Shown here: piece by piece, positions 1 to 8,432 of the stretch
Layout: every line of letters begins with the position of its first letter
How positions within the stretch are numbered: position 1 is the first letter of the stretch
Source of the DNA: Chryseobacterium flavum
Lineage (GTDB): Bacteria; Bacteroidota; Bacteroidia; Flavobacteriales; Weeksellaceae
Assembly (NCBI RefSeq): GCF_003385595.1
Contig: NZ_QNUE01000004.1
Span: 124,001-188,000 of the forward strand
Direction of reading: 5' to 3'
Length of the DNA stretch: 64,000 nt
The notes under the pieces: generated by a model
What the model was told of the DNA's origin: nothing
The model's database searches: none
What the model saw: only the letters and a program-made list of their open reading frames with translations
Position numbers and translations under genes: made by a program

Positions 1-93
1 ATTTTATACAGTTCTGGAAGTAAAACTTATATATATCTATTTATATTCAACCTCATGATTTTCACCCTAACTGAAAATAAATATCCTCTAGAA

Positions 94-125
94 TTTGGCC
101 GTCATTTTTTTTAAAAGTAATTTTG
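94..125 (+). promoter_or_regulatory. Bacteroidota-type promoter of purA
   Basis: TTTG at 94-97 is followed 20 bases later by TAATTTTG at 118-125, matching the Bacteroidota housekeeping sigma consensus (TTTG, about 19 bases, TAnnTTTG). The purA ATG lies 26 bases downstream, so the expected leader is about 20 nt. The match is seen directly; the activity is inferred. Confidence 0.7.
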
Positions 126-151
126 CACGAATCTAAAAACAAAAGTAAAAT

Positions 152-1438
152 ATGTCAACTTATGTAGTTGTAGGTCTTCAGTACGGAGATGAAGGCAAAG
201 GAAAAATCACGGATGTTTTATCAGCAAAATCGGACTACGTAGTACGTTTCCAGGGTGGAGACAATGCTGGCCACACCGTTTATGTGGGTGATGAAAAATT
301 CGTTCTGCACCTTCTTCCTTCGGGAGTTCTTCAATGCAAAGGGAAATGTATCATTGCAAACGGAGTAGTGGTAAACCCTAAATCTTTCATTAAGGAAGTA
401 AACCAGATCGAAAGCAAAGGACTGAAAACTGATCACATTTTTATCAGCAGAAGAGCCCATGTGATCATGCCTTACCATATTCTTCTGGATACGTACCGTG
501 AAGAGGAACATGGAGGAACTCAGATCGGAACTACCAAAAAAGGGATCGGACCTTGCTACGAAGATAAAATCGCAAGAGTAGGAATCAGAATGGTAGATCT
601 TTTAAATCCGGAGATCTTAAGGGACAAAATCGAGAAAAACCTGAAGGTTAAAAACTCGCTTTTTGAAAAATATTACGGAAAACCGGTTTTAGATGTTGAA
701 GAAATCTACAACGAATTTTTAGAGATTGGAAAACAGCTTCAGGATAGAATCGTAGATACGGAATTAGAATTGAACGAAGCAATCCATGCAGGAAAGAATG
801 TATTGTTTGAAGGTGCTCAGGCATTAATGCTTGATATCGATTTCGGTACATATCCATATGTAACTTCATCTTCCCCGTCTACCGGAGGGGTTTGTTCTGG
901 GGCAGGTGTACCACCAACTTCACTTCAAAACCTTATCGGGGTAGCAAAAGCATACTGTACAAGAGTAGGAAACGGACCTTTCCCGTCTGAACTGGATAAC
1001 GAATTAGGAGAAAAGATCAGACAGATTGGTGGTGAATTTGGGGCTACAACAGGAAGACCAAGAAGAACAGGCTGGTTAGATCTTGTTTCTTTAAAACATG
1101 CTTGTATGATTAATGGTATCAACAATCTGGTAATTACTAAACTGGATGTTCTTACCGGAATTGACACTCTTAAAATTGTTACGCATTACAAAACTGAAGA
1201 TGGAAAAATTATTGATTATCTGACTTCATCTACAGAGAAATTGTATAACTATGAGCCTATTTATCAGGATCTTCCGGGTTGGGAAGAAGATATAACTAAA
1301 GCCAGAAGCTATGATGAGCTTCCGGATAATGCTCAGAAGTATATCGAGTTCATCGAGAAATACCTGGGAATCAACGTATATTTAGTTTCTGTAGGTCCTG
1401 AAAGAAGCCAGAACATTATCAGAAAAGAATTATTCTAA
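152..1438 (+). CDS. purA: Adenylosuccinate synthase
   Basis: Joins IMP and aspartate using GTP to give adenylosuccinate, the first committed step from IMP to AMP, in the cytoplasm. The 428-residue length is normal for bacterial PurA. The N-terminus has the GTP-binding loop QYGDEGKGK (about residues 10-18) with the catalytic Asp, then GGDNAGHTV (about 35-43) with the catalytic His. Later come the IMP-binding stretch ARVGIRM (near 140) and TTGRPRRTGW (near 300). The start is set by a good upstream promoter and immediate family homology. It stands alone, closed by a terminator at 1463-1495. No anomalies seen. Confidence 0.97.
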   Translation: MSTYVVVGLQYGDEGKGKITDVLSAKSDYVVRFQGGDNAGHTVYVGDEKFVLHLLPSGVLQCKGKCIIANGVVVNPKSFIKEVNQIESKGLKTDHIFISRRAHVIMPYHILLDTYREEEHGGTQIGTTKKGIGPCYEDKIARVGIRMVDLLNPEILRDKIEKNLKVKNSLFEKYYGKPVLDVEEIYNEFLEIGKQLQDRIVDTELELNEAIHAGKNVLFEGAQALMLDIDFGTYPYVTSSSPSTGGVCSGAGVPPTSLQNLIGVAKAYCTRVGNGPFPSELDNELGEKIRQIGGEFGATTGRPRRTGWLDLVSLKHACMINGINNLVITKLDVLTGIDTLKIVTHYKTEDGKIIDYLTSSTEKLYNYEPIYQDLPGWEEDITKARSYDELPDNAQKYIEFIEKYLGINVYLVSVGPERSQNIIRKELF

Positions 1439-1462
1439 TATTCCAGACTATAAAATATCAGA

Positions 1463-1495
1463 GAGACTATCATTTATTTGATGGTCTCTTTTTTT
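1463..1495 (+). terminator. Intrinsic terminator of purA
   Basis: A 10-bp stem (GAGACTATCA with TGATGGTCTC, one G-T pair) with a 6-base loop is followed by eight T residues. It begins 24 bases after the purA stop codon. Confidence 0.85.
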
Positions 1496-1747
1496 GTTGC
1501 TTATTTCTCTACTGCCTGTAATCTTGTTGGGATTCAGTTATTTGAGTTTATTGTTGATTTTATGGATAGTGTTGTTTCTGTATAGAATTTCTATTTGAAA
1601 ATGTTAAATTTTAAACATTATCATAAAATTTTCTAATATTATGTTGTTTTGATAAAATTGTGGCAGATATTTTGATATTGAAACATTGCTTATCGATAAG
1701 AATTAATGAATTAACAATGATTATTTTTTAACAGTTTAAATTGAATT
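1496..1747. other. AT-rich leader of the TonB gene with a 12-bp palindrome
   Basis: No gene is visible between the purA terminator and the TonB gene. The stretch is very AT-rich and contains the perfect palindrome CTTATCGATAAG at 1689-1700, about 48 bases before the TonB ATG, which could be an operator. I could not identify a clear TAnnTTTG box here. Confidence 0.35.
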
Positions 1748-2587
1748 GTGATGAAACAACCGAATCAAAATCAGGAATTCCGTTTTAACGAAGTCCTGTT
1801 TGAGCACCGGAATAAAGAATACGGGGCTTATGTACTAAGAAACGAATCAGATAGAATATTAACCAAAGCACTTTTTGTAGGAGTAAGTTTACTGGCAGCA
1901 ATATCCATTACGCCGTTTGCCATTTCTGCATTCAAAACGGAAGTTCCTTACCACGAACCAGAGGGAGTGGTGATTGATTTTACTCCCGTTCTGCCGGATG
2001 TGCCTGTAACTCCACCAGTACAGGTGACACAACCTGTTCAGTCCGAAAAAGTAAAAACATATGACGCTACTGTGCCCGAACCTAAGGCTACTGTTACCAA
2101 TGAAAGAAAAGAGTTGGAAGATACTCATAAAGCAATAGCAGGAACTCAGGCTTCACCGGGTAAAGAAGTGGTATCTACCACGTATATGCCCGTCCTACCT
2201 CCTGCAATAGGACAAAGTCCGGTTCCTCATGTAGCACCTGAACCTGTAGCTGAAAAACCTGATCCTAAGAAAATTGAAACGGAGCTGAGTGTGGAAGCTA
2301 ATTTTACAGGTGGAATAGACTCTTTCAGAAATAAAGTAATGAATAACTTTGACAGTTCCGGGTTTGAGTCAGATGATATTATGAAAACAACAGTTACCTT
2401 TATTGTAGAAATGGATGGAACCATTTCAGGAATAAAAGCCAGTGGAGCTAATGCAGATTTCAACAATGAAGCAATCAGGACTATCAAATCAATTTCCGGT
2501 AAAGGAAAATGGATCCCTGCCAAAAATAAAAAAGGAGAATCCGTAAGAAGTTACTTCAAATTTCCGATCTCTATGAAGTTTGAATAA
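1748..2587 (+). CDS. Energy transducer TonB
   Basis: Links the inner-membrane proton motive force (through ExbB/ExbD) to outer-membrane TonB-dependent receptors. The start FNEVLFEHRNKEYGAYVLR is the conserved cytoplasmic lead-in of Bacteroidota TonB proteins. It is followed by one transmembrane segment (about residues 42-62), a Pro/Val-rich periplasmic spacer with several PxP repeats (about 75-180), and a C-terminal TonB domain (about 190-279) ending in the FKFPI-type strand. No exbB or exbD lies next to it, so it probably shares an ExbBD pair coded elsewhere. It may serve the TonB-dependent receptor at 22666-25512, but that is inference. A hairpin terminator follows directly. Confidence 0.9.
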   Translation: MMKQPNQNQEFRFNEVLFEHRNKEYGAYVLRNESDRILTKALFVGVSLLAAISITPFAISAFKTEVPYHEPEGVVIDFTPVLPDVPVTPPVQVTQPVQSEKVKTYDATVPEPKATVTNERKELEDTHKAIAGTQASPGKEVVSTTYMPVLPPAIGQSPVPHVAPEPVAEKPDPKKIETELSVEANFTGGIDSFRNKVMNNFDSSGFESDDIMKTTVTFIVEMDGTISGIKASGANADFNNEAIRTIKSISGKGKWIPAKNKKGESVRSYFKFPISMKFE

Positions 2588-2612
2588 TATGAACTGAAAT
2601 AAATTTAAAGAG

Positions 2613-2649
2613 TTATCCACAAAGATTTTTTTTTGTGGATAATTTTTTT
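2613..2649 (+). terminator. Hairpin made of two inverted perfect DnaA boxes; terminator or DnaA site
   Basis: An 11-bp perfect stem with an 8-base loop is followed by a seven-T run, which fits an intrinsic terminator for the TonB gene. Each arm is also a perfect DnaA box: TTATCCACA at 2613-2621 and its inverse at 2634-2642. The element lies just upstream of parA-parB, so a replication or segregation role is possible as well. Confidence 0.7.
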
Positions 2650-2726
2650 AAATGTTAAAATGCTTATTAACAATATTTTAACTCAATTTTGGATTTCCCC
2701 CTTTATCGAGAGCAAAGAAAAAAGTG

Positions 2727-2734
2727 TATTTTTG
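2727..2734 (+). promoter_or_regulatory. -7 element of the parA promoter
   Basis: TATTTTTG matches TAnnTTTG exactly and sits 18 bases before the parA ATG. No clean TTTG is seen at the ideal distance upstream (TTTA at 2702-2705 is nearest), so the -33 part is weak. Confidence 0.5.
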
Positions 2735-2752
2735 AATCTTAAAGTTCTAACA

Positions 2753-3526
2753 ATGGCAAAAATCATAGGTATTGCTAATCAAAAAGGAGGTGTTGGTAAA
2801 ACTACCACAGCGGTAAACCTGGCAGCAGCATTAGGAGTATTGGAAAAAAAAATATTAATCATTGACGCTGACCCTCAGGCGAATGCAACGTCGGGCCTGG
2901 GTGTGGAAGACGTTCAGTATTCTACCTATAATCTACTGGAGCACAGTGCAGATACAAGGACTTGTATCAAAAGAACTGCAACTCCGAACCTGGATATTAT
3001 TCCTTCACATATTGACCTTGTCGCAGCAGAAATCGAGCTTGTAGATAAAGAAGACCGTGAATATATGCTGAAAAAAGCTCTGGCAAGTGTGAGAGAAGAT
3101 TATGATTACATCATTATTGACTGTGCACCGAGTTTAGGTCTTATTACAGTAAATGCCCTTACTGCGGCTGATTCTGTAATTATTCCGATTCAATGTGAAT
3201 ATTTTGCATTGGAAGGGCTGGGGAAACTTTTGAATACAGTTAAAAATGTTCAGAAGATCCATAATAAAGATCTTGATATAGAAGGTCTTCTTCTTACCAT
3301 GTATGACAGCAGGTTAAGACTGTCAAACCAGGTAGTGGAAGAAGTAAATCTGCATTTTCCTGAAATGGTTTTTGAAACCATCATCAGCCGGAATGTACGA
3401 TTGAGCGAAGCGCCAAGCTTTGGAGAAAGTATCCTGAATTATGATGCCGAAAGTAAAGGTGCGGTACAATATATTCAGTTAGCAGAAGAAGTTCTGTTAA
3501 AGAACGAGAATTTAGTAAAAAATTAA
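2753..3526 (+). CDS. parA: Chromosome-partitioning ATPase ParA (Soj family)
   Basis: A deviant Walker-A ATPase that acts with ParB to segregate the chromosome origin region. The P-loop QKGGVGKTTTAVNLAAAL lies at about residues 9-26, with DADPQANAT (Walker A') near 40 and DCAPSLGLITVNAL (Walker B) near 123. I chose the ATG at 2753, giving 257 residues, because homology begins at MAKIIGIANQ. The open frame extends 40 codons further up but that part crosses the DnaA-box hairpin and the -7 box and resembles no family. parB follows after 68 bases. Confidence 0.95.
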   Translation: MAKIIGIANQKGGVGKTTTAVNLAAALGVLEKKILIIDADPQANATSGLGVEDVQYSTYNLLEHSADTRTCIKRTATPNLDIIPSHIDLVAAEIELVDKEDREYMLKKALASVREDYDYIIIDCAPSLGLITVNALTAADSVIIPIQCEYFALEGLGKLLNTVKNVQKIHNKDLDIEGLLLTMYDSRLRLSNQVVEEVNLHFPEMVFETIISRNVRLSEAPSFGESILNYDAESKGAVQYIQLAEEVLLKNENLVKN

Positions 3527-3594
3527 AATTAATAATAAATGGCAGGTCAGGGAATGAGGCATTACTGATCAGACATCATTTATCAATTATATCT

Positions 3595-4485
3595 ATGAAG
3601 GACAAAAAAAGAGCTATGGGACGCGGCTTAGGAGCCATATTGAGTGCAGAATCCAAAGCAACAATTAATTCCGCTACCGATGAAGGAGCAGATAAATTTG
3701 TTGGGAATATTGTAGAAGTAGCACTGGAGGATATATATCCGAATCCGACGCAGCCCAGAACTTATTTTGATGAAAAAGCATTAAATGAACTTGCCCAGTC
3801 TATCAAGAACCTGGGAGTGATCCAGCCGATTACACTGAGGAAAGATGGTGAGAAATTCGAGATCATATCAGGGGAAAGACGTTACAGGGCAACTAAAATT
3901 GCGGGGCTAACTACGATTCCTGCATACATCCGTCTGGTAAATGATCAGGAGCTTCTTGAGATGGCTCTTGTTGAAAATATCCAGAGAGAGGACCTGGATG
4001 CCATTGAAATTGCCCTTACCTATCACAGGCTTTTGGAGGAGATCGGTCTTACCCAGGAAAACCTTAGCCAGAGAATTGGAAAGGACAGAAGTACCATCAC
4101 CAACTCAATCCGATTGCTGAGACTGAATCCTGATATTCAGAATGCAATCCGGAGCGGAGAGATTTCAGCAGGACACGGAAGAGCGATCATCAGTCTTGAA
4201 AATGAAGAAGACCAGCAGGTTTTGTTTGATCTGATCATCAAAGAAAAATTAAATGTTCGTCAGGCCGAGCAGGCTGCTGCTGCCTTGAAGAATCCAAAAT
4301 CTCCGGCCGCTAAAAAAGCAAAAGCAGAGCTTTCCAATAATTATAAAAGAGCCCAGAAGACGATTGCTGACATCCTGGATGTAAAAGTGGAGATCAAAGC
4401 TTCCGGAAATGGTAAAAAAGGTAAGATTGTTCTGGACTTCAAAAATGAAGAAGAGCTGGAATACATTTTATCCCACATAAAATAA
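3595..4485 (+). CDS. parB: Chromosome-partitioning protein ParB (Spo0J family)
   Basis: A CTP-dependent parS-binding clamp protein working with ParA. The N-terminal GRGLGAIL signature (residues 9-16) is the ParA-contact region. The ParB/Srx nuclease-like domain carries NPTQPR (about 50), SGERRYRATKIAG (about 93-105) and VENIQREDLDAIE (about 128-140). A helix-turn-helix follows (GKDRSTITNSIRLLRL, about 162-177), then a C-terminal dimerisation domain. Its stop codon overlaps the next ATG (TAATG), so translation is probably coupled. I found no obvious parS palindrome in the window by eye. Confidence 0.95.
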   Translation: MKDKKRAMGRGLGAILSAESKATINSATDEGADKFVGNIVEVALEDIYPNPTQPRTYFDEKALNELAQSIKNLGVIQPITLRKDGEKFEIISGERRYRATKIAGLTTIPAYIRLVNDQELLEMALVENIQREDLDAIEIALTYHRLLEEIGLTQENLSQRIGKDRSTITNSIRLLRLNPDIQNAIRSGEISAGHGRAIISLENEEDQQVLFDLIIKEKLNVRQAEQAAAALKNPKSPAAKKAKAELSNNYKRAQKTIADILDVKVEIKASGNGKKGKIVLDFKNEEELEYILSHIK

Positions 4486-5123
4486 TGAAGAAAATACTTT
4501 TCACTTTTTTCCTGAATCTTACAGTACTGGCTTATTCTCAGGTCAGTCCTGTTGATACCGTTCGGATGCAAACCGTACCGGAACAGGATACACCAGTGGT
4601 AAAACCGGGGAAAACAGAAGCAAAAATCATTGCAGATCTGGAAAAAGCCAATGGCCCTACAACAAAAACATTAAAATTAAATCCTACCAGAGCAGGATTG
4701 TATTCTGCCGTACTTCCGGGATTAGGTCAGTATTATAATAAAAAATACTGGAAAATACCTATTGTCTGGGGTGCTGTAGGAGCAGGAGTGGGTATTGCAA
4801 TCTGGAATGACAATCAGTATAAGAAATACCGTGAATATTATATTGCTAAACTCAATGGTACTCCCAATGAGTTTGTAGACAGTCATCCATGGCTGGATAA
4901 AAAAGCTTTGGGAAATGTTCAGGACCGGGCTAAAAGACAAAGGGATTATGCTATTGCCATTACAGGTCTGATTTATATCCTGAATATTGTAGATGCAGTA
5001 GTAGATGCCCATCTTTATGAAAGCCGCCATGACCCTGATCTGTCTTTTAAACCTGCAGTTATTCAGGACCAGTATGGTTACACTCAGCCGAAGACCGGAC
5101 TGAGTTTAAGTTATAGATTTTAA
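4485..5123 (+). CDS. DUF5683-domain envelope protein
   Basis: A 212-residue protein with an N-terminal signal sequence (about residues 1-19, ending near AYSQ). The DUF5683 core begins around NPTRAGLYSAVLPGLGQYYNKKYWK (quoted in part: SAVLPGLGQYYNKKYWK) and has two hydrophobic segments, near 85-105 and 150-170. Function is not known. In flavobacteria it is commonly found just after parB and before dapB or lepB, as here, which suggests an envelope role tied to growth. Its start codon overlaps the parB stop codon by one base, pointing to translational coupling. Confidence 0.85.
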   Translation: MKKILFTFFLNLTVLAYSQVSPVDTVRMQTVPEQDTPVVKPGKTEAKIIADLEKANGPTTKTLKLNPTRAGLYSAVLPGLGQYYNKKYWKIPIVWGAVGAGVGIAIWNDNQYKKYREYYIAKLNGTPNEFVDSHPWLDKKALGNVQDRAKRQRDYAIAITGLIYILNIVDAVVDAHLYESRHDPDLSFKPAVIQDQYGYTQPKTGLSLSYRF

Positions 5124-5184
5124 TACAACAATATTACCATGAACCGATGATGAGTCGGTAGGGAAATTATAAATAAAAAAGATT

Positions 5185-5886
5185 ATGAGAATAGCATTAG
5201 TAGGCTACGGTAAAATGGGTAAGATCATAGATGAGATCGCACAGAAAAGAGGTCATGAAGTAGTTGCCCGCCTGAAAGAAACACCAACTGCTGAAAATCT
5301 TAACAATCCGGATGTTGTCATTGAGTTTTCCCTTCCGGAAGCTGCTTTTCATAATATTAAAGCCTGCCTTGAACATAAAGTTCCTGTGATCTGTGGAACG
5401 ACAGGATGGCTGGAGAGAAAAGAGGAGATCGAGAAACTGGCAATTGAAAATGATACAGCATTTCTATATGGCTCAAACTTTAGTTTAGGCGTAAATCTGT
5501 TTTTTGCGTTAAACGAAAAACTGGCAGATCTTATGAAAAATGTAGATGAATATTCCTGCCAGCTTGAAGAAATTCATCATATTCATAAAAAAGATGCACC
5601 AAGCGGAACAGCTATTTCAATTGCAGAAGGTATTATCAATAACAATCCTAAATTTGAAGCCTGGAAGCTGGAAGAAACCGAGGGGAATCAACTCGGGATT
5701 TTTGCAGTCCGTGAGGATGAAGTGCCGGGAACTCACAGCGTTTTTTACCGAAGTGAAGTAGATGAAATTGAAATTAAGCATACGGCATTCAACAGGAATG
5801 GCTTTGCGTTAGGCGCTGTAGTTGCAGCTGAATGGATCAGGGATAAGAAGGGGAATTTCGGAATGAAAGACGTTTTAGGGCTTTAA
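5185..5886 (+). CDS. dapB: 4-hydroxy-tetrahydrodipicolinate reductase
   Basis: Reduces hydroxy-tetrahydrodipicolinate with NAD(P)H in the diaminopimelate/lysine pathway, feeding peptidoglycan. The N-terminal nucleotide-binding loop is GYGKMGKII (residues 7-15), CGTTGW lies near 72, and the substrate signature EIHHIHKKDAPSGTA lies at about 129-143, with the catalytic His pair and Lys. At 233 residues it is shorter than E. coli DapB (273), as is usual for Bacteroidota. It follows DUF5683 by 61 bases and is probably in the same transcription unit. Confidence 0.95.
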   Translation: MRIALVGYGKMGKIIDEIAQKRGHEVVARLKETPTAENLNNPDVVIEFSLPEAAFHNIKACLEHKVPVICGTTGWLERKEEIEKLAIENDTAFLYGSNFSLGVNLFFALNEKLADLMKNVDEYSCQLEEIHHIHKKDAPSGTAISIAEGIINNNPKFEAWKLEETEGNQLGIFAVREDEVPGTHSVFYRSEVDEIEIKHTAFNRNGFALGAVVAAEWIRDKKGNFGMKDVLGL

Positions 5887-6019
5887 TTTGTAACAAATTC
5901 TTTAAATTGCGACAAATAACAGAAAATGATGAATAGTGAATTGTAATAGCAAAAAAAGCTCCGATCATTTTATTACTCGTCATTTATCATTATATCATTA
6001 GAATAGGCACAAAAAATTT

Positions 6020-7666
6020 ATGAATTATTTTTTAACTTATACAGTATATGTTCTCATTTTATCTGTATTAATGGGAATTTCAACCTGGAAGTTGTTTAAA
6101 AAAATGGGATATAGCCCTGTATTTGCATTTATCCCTTTCTATAATTACTTCATTATCCTGAAAGAAACCAAACATCCTAAATGGTGGGCTATTTTATCTT
6201 ACCTCCCGATCGTGGGTCCTATTATGATGTCTGTTTTCCATCTTTACCTGATGAAGAAGTTCGGGAAGACCCTTTTTAAAGATCAGCTTCTTACCGTAAT
6301 TCTGCCATTTATCTATATGGCGACTGTGAACTATTCCAAAGATGTTGAGTTAGAGGATGAAAATGCAAACGATCTTTTTCTTACAGATGAAGAAAAAGAA
6401 GCGAAAAAGAAAGACACATTTCTTGGTTCGATTACTTTTGCTGTTGTTTTTGCAACCATTATTCACGTTTTCATTACACAACCATTTGGGATTCCCACAG
6501 GATCTATGGAAAGAACGCTGTTGGTGGGAGATTTCCTTTTTGTAAATAAATGGAGCTATGGATACAGGCTGCCAATGCGTCCGCTGGCAATACCTTTCCT
6601 TCAGGGAACAATCATGGATACCGGACAGAAAGGGAATCCAAAAGATGATCCCAAATCTTATGTGGATGGGGTAAAATTACCATATACAAGAATTTTACAG
6701 TTCAACAAGCCACAAAAAAATGATGTGGTTGTTTTCAACTATCCTCAGGATTCTGTACATACAGCGATCGACCGAAAGGATCCTTATGTTAAAAGATGTG
6801 TGGCTACTGCCGGTGACACTTTTGAAATGAGAGCAGGAAGACTTTTTGTAAACGGAAAACCGGAAACGGTTTTGGGGGATCAGGAAGTACAGCACAGATA
6901 CATTGTTAATACCACAAGCCAGCTGGATATTCCGGCTTTATATAATGCTTATGGATTTTTGCCGGTTCAGGAACTACAACAGCAGAATGGATATCTGTAT
7001 GCTTTCCAGGGACTGACTGACAAGACTGCTAAAGAAATTAAAGAGCTTCCTCAGGTTGTTGATATGAAAGAGGATGTTTCTGCAAAAGGAGAAGCCGCAA
7101 TAGCTTATAAAGATGAAGCGAGAACAAGAATTGATACAACCCAGTCTATTTTCCCGGTTAATAAACCCTGGAATGCAGATTGGTATGGCCCGGTAAGAAT
7201 CCCTAAGAAAGGAGATGTTGTTGCGATTAATAAAGAAACACTTCCAATGTACAGATGGATTATTTCTGAATATGAGCACAACAGTTTAGCAGAAAGAGAT
7301 CATCAGATCTTTATCAATGGTAAGCCGGCAACAAGTTATACGATCCAACAGGATTATTATATGATGGTAGGGGATAACAGAGATGCTTCATTAGATGCAA
7401 GGTTCTTTGGTTTTGTTCCTGAAGAAAATATTGTTGGAAAGCCTATGTTTACCTGGATGAGCCTTCAGGGGGCATTTGCTGATAACAGTTCAACTTACCA
7501 GGCTCCATTTAAGATCCGTTGGGAAAGGATGTTCAAAGCTACCAACACAGGAGAGGCTAATAAAACTTCTTATTGGTGGATTGCAGCAATGATCTTAATA
7601 TTATTCTTCGGTTGGGAATATTTCATGAAATTATTCAGAAAGAAAAAAACTGAGGACGAACTATAA
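6020..7666 (+). CDS. lepB: Signal peptidase I, long Bacteroidota form
   Basis: Cleaves signal peptides of exported proteins at the inner membrane. It has three N-terminal hydrophobic segments (about 8-22, 58-75, 88-102), an acidic linker, another membrane anchor (about 136-153), then the catalytic Ser162 in GIPTGSMERTLL and the general-base Lys258 in DPYVKRCVA. The conserved GDNRDASLDARFFGFV box lies near 453. A last transmembrane segment is near the C-terminus. At 548 residues it is about twice the usual length because of a large insert between the Lys region and the C-terminal box. A terminator follows at 7690. Confidence 0.95.
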   Translation: MNYFLTYTVYVLILSVLMGISTWKLFKKMGYSPVFAFIPFYNYFIILKETKHPKWWAILSYLPIVGPIMMSVFHLYLMKKFGKTLFKDQLLTVILPFIYMATVNYSKDVELEDENANDLFLTDEEKEAKKKDTFLGSITFAVVFATIIHVFITQPFGIPTGSMERTLLVGDFLFVNKWSYGYRLPMRPLAIPFLQGTIMDTGQKGNPKDDPKSYVDGVKLPYTRILQFNKPQKNDVVVFNYPQDSVHTAIDRKDPYVKRCVATAGDTFEMRAGRLFVNGKPETVLGDQEVQHRYIVNTTSQLDIPALYNAYGFLPVQELQQQNGYLYAFQGLTDKTAKEIKELPQVVDMKEDVSAKGEAAIAYKDEARTRIDTTQSIFPVNKPWNADWYGPVRIPKKGDVVAINKETLPMYRWIISEYEHNSLAERDHQIFINGKPATSYTIQQDYYMMVGDNRDASLDARFFGFVPEENIVGKPMFTWMSLQGAFADNSSTYQAPFKIRWERMFKATNTGEANKTSYWWIAAMILILFFGWEYFMKLFRKKKTEDEL

Positions 7667-7689
7667 ATAAAAAAATTAAACTAAAATAG

Positions 7690-7720
7690 AATGAAGTATT
7701 TGAAAAAATACTTCATTTTT
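7690..7720 (+). terminator. Intrinsic terminator after lepB
   Basis: A near-perfect stem (ATGAAGTATTT with AAATACTTCAT) is followed by a T run. It ends only 5 bases before the ATG of the WbqC gene, so it probably separates lepB from wbqC or sits in the WbqC leader. Confidence 0.7.
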
Positions 7721-7725
7721 GCATT

Positions 7726-8349
7726 ATGAATATGAAGAATGTTTTATTACCGGTATTCTATTTGCCACCGGTTTCATGGTTTTCAGTGTTTTTAGATGTT
7801 GAAAACGAAGTTATATTTGAACAATACGAAAATTTTCCAAAACAAACGTATAGGAACAGGGCCAATATTTACGGAGCTAACGGAAAGCTATCACTGATCA
7901 TTCCTATCAGTCATAACGGGAAAAGGGAAATGAAAGATATTGAAATTTCCTACAGGGAAGATTGGAGAAACCTTCACTGGAAATCCATTAAAACGGCTTA
8001 TCAGAGCTCTCCTTATTTTGAATATTACGAAGATAAATTCAGTAAAATATTTGACCTTAAAGAAAAATTTTTATTAGATTTTAACCTGAAAGGGTTGGAA
8101 GTTATCCAACAGATATTAAAAACAGAAAAGGCACACTCTTTGAATGAAGAATATATCAAAAATCCTGAGAGTATTAATTTCAGAGAAAAGTTTTCGGCTA
8201 AGCTTCCTTCAGAATTCCAGATGGAAGAGTATTACCAGAGCTTTTCTGATAAGTTTGGATTTTTGGAAGATTTATCGGTTTTGGATCTTATCTGTAACAA
8301 AGGCCCGGAATCTCTTACTTATATAAAAAATATTAAACAATCATATTAA
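7726..8349 (+). CDS. WbqC family protein
   Basis: A 207-residue cytoplasmic protein of the WbqC-like family. Recognisable parts are the start LLPVFYLPPVSWFSVFL (WbqC proteins open with a YLP..P motif), the NRANIYGANGKLSLIIPI strand region and WRNLHWKSIKTAYQSSPYFEYY near 85-107 (quoted here as KTAYQSSPYFEYY). Relatives occur in O-antigen and glycolipid clusters. In flavobacteria this form sits just after lepB and its role is unproven. The terminator directly before it suggests it has its own promoter or relies on read-through. Confidence 0.85.
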   Translation: MNMKNVLLPVFYLPPVSWFSVFLDVENEVIFEQYENFPKQTYRNRANIYGANGKLSLIIPISHNGKREMKDIEISYREDWRNLHWKSIKTAYQSSPYFEYYEDKFSKIFDLKEKFLLDFNLKGLEVIQQILKTEKAHSLNEEYIKNPESINFREKFSAKLPSEFQMEEYYQSFSDKFGFLEDLSVLDLICNKGPESLTYIKNIKQSY

Positions 8350-8432
8350 TAGGAGGTCACCATTAACGTAATTCCCGACATTAAATGAAGATAGGGTGAT
8401 TGCATGACCTTAGAAAAAATAAATATCAAGAT

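Noticed and set aside
2633..2752. Longer N-terminus of ParA from an upstream ATG
   Set aside because: The added 40 residues lie over the terminator/DnaA hairpin and the -7 box and lack family homology; the normal start is at 2753.
2588..4485. parS site next to parB
   Set aside because: No 16-bp parS-like palindrome was found by eye in or around parA-parB.
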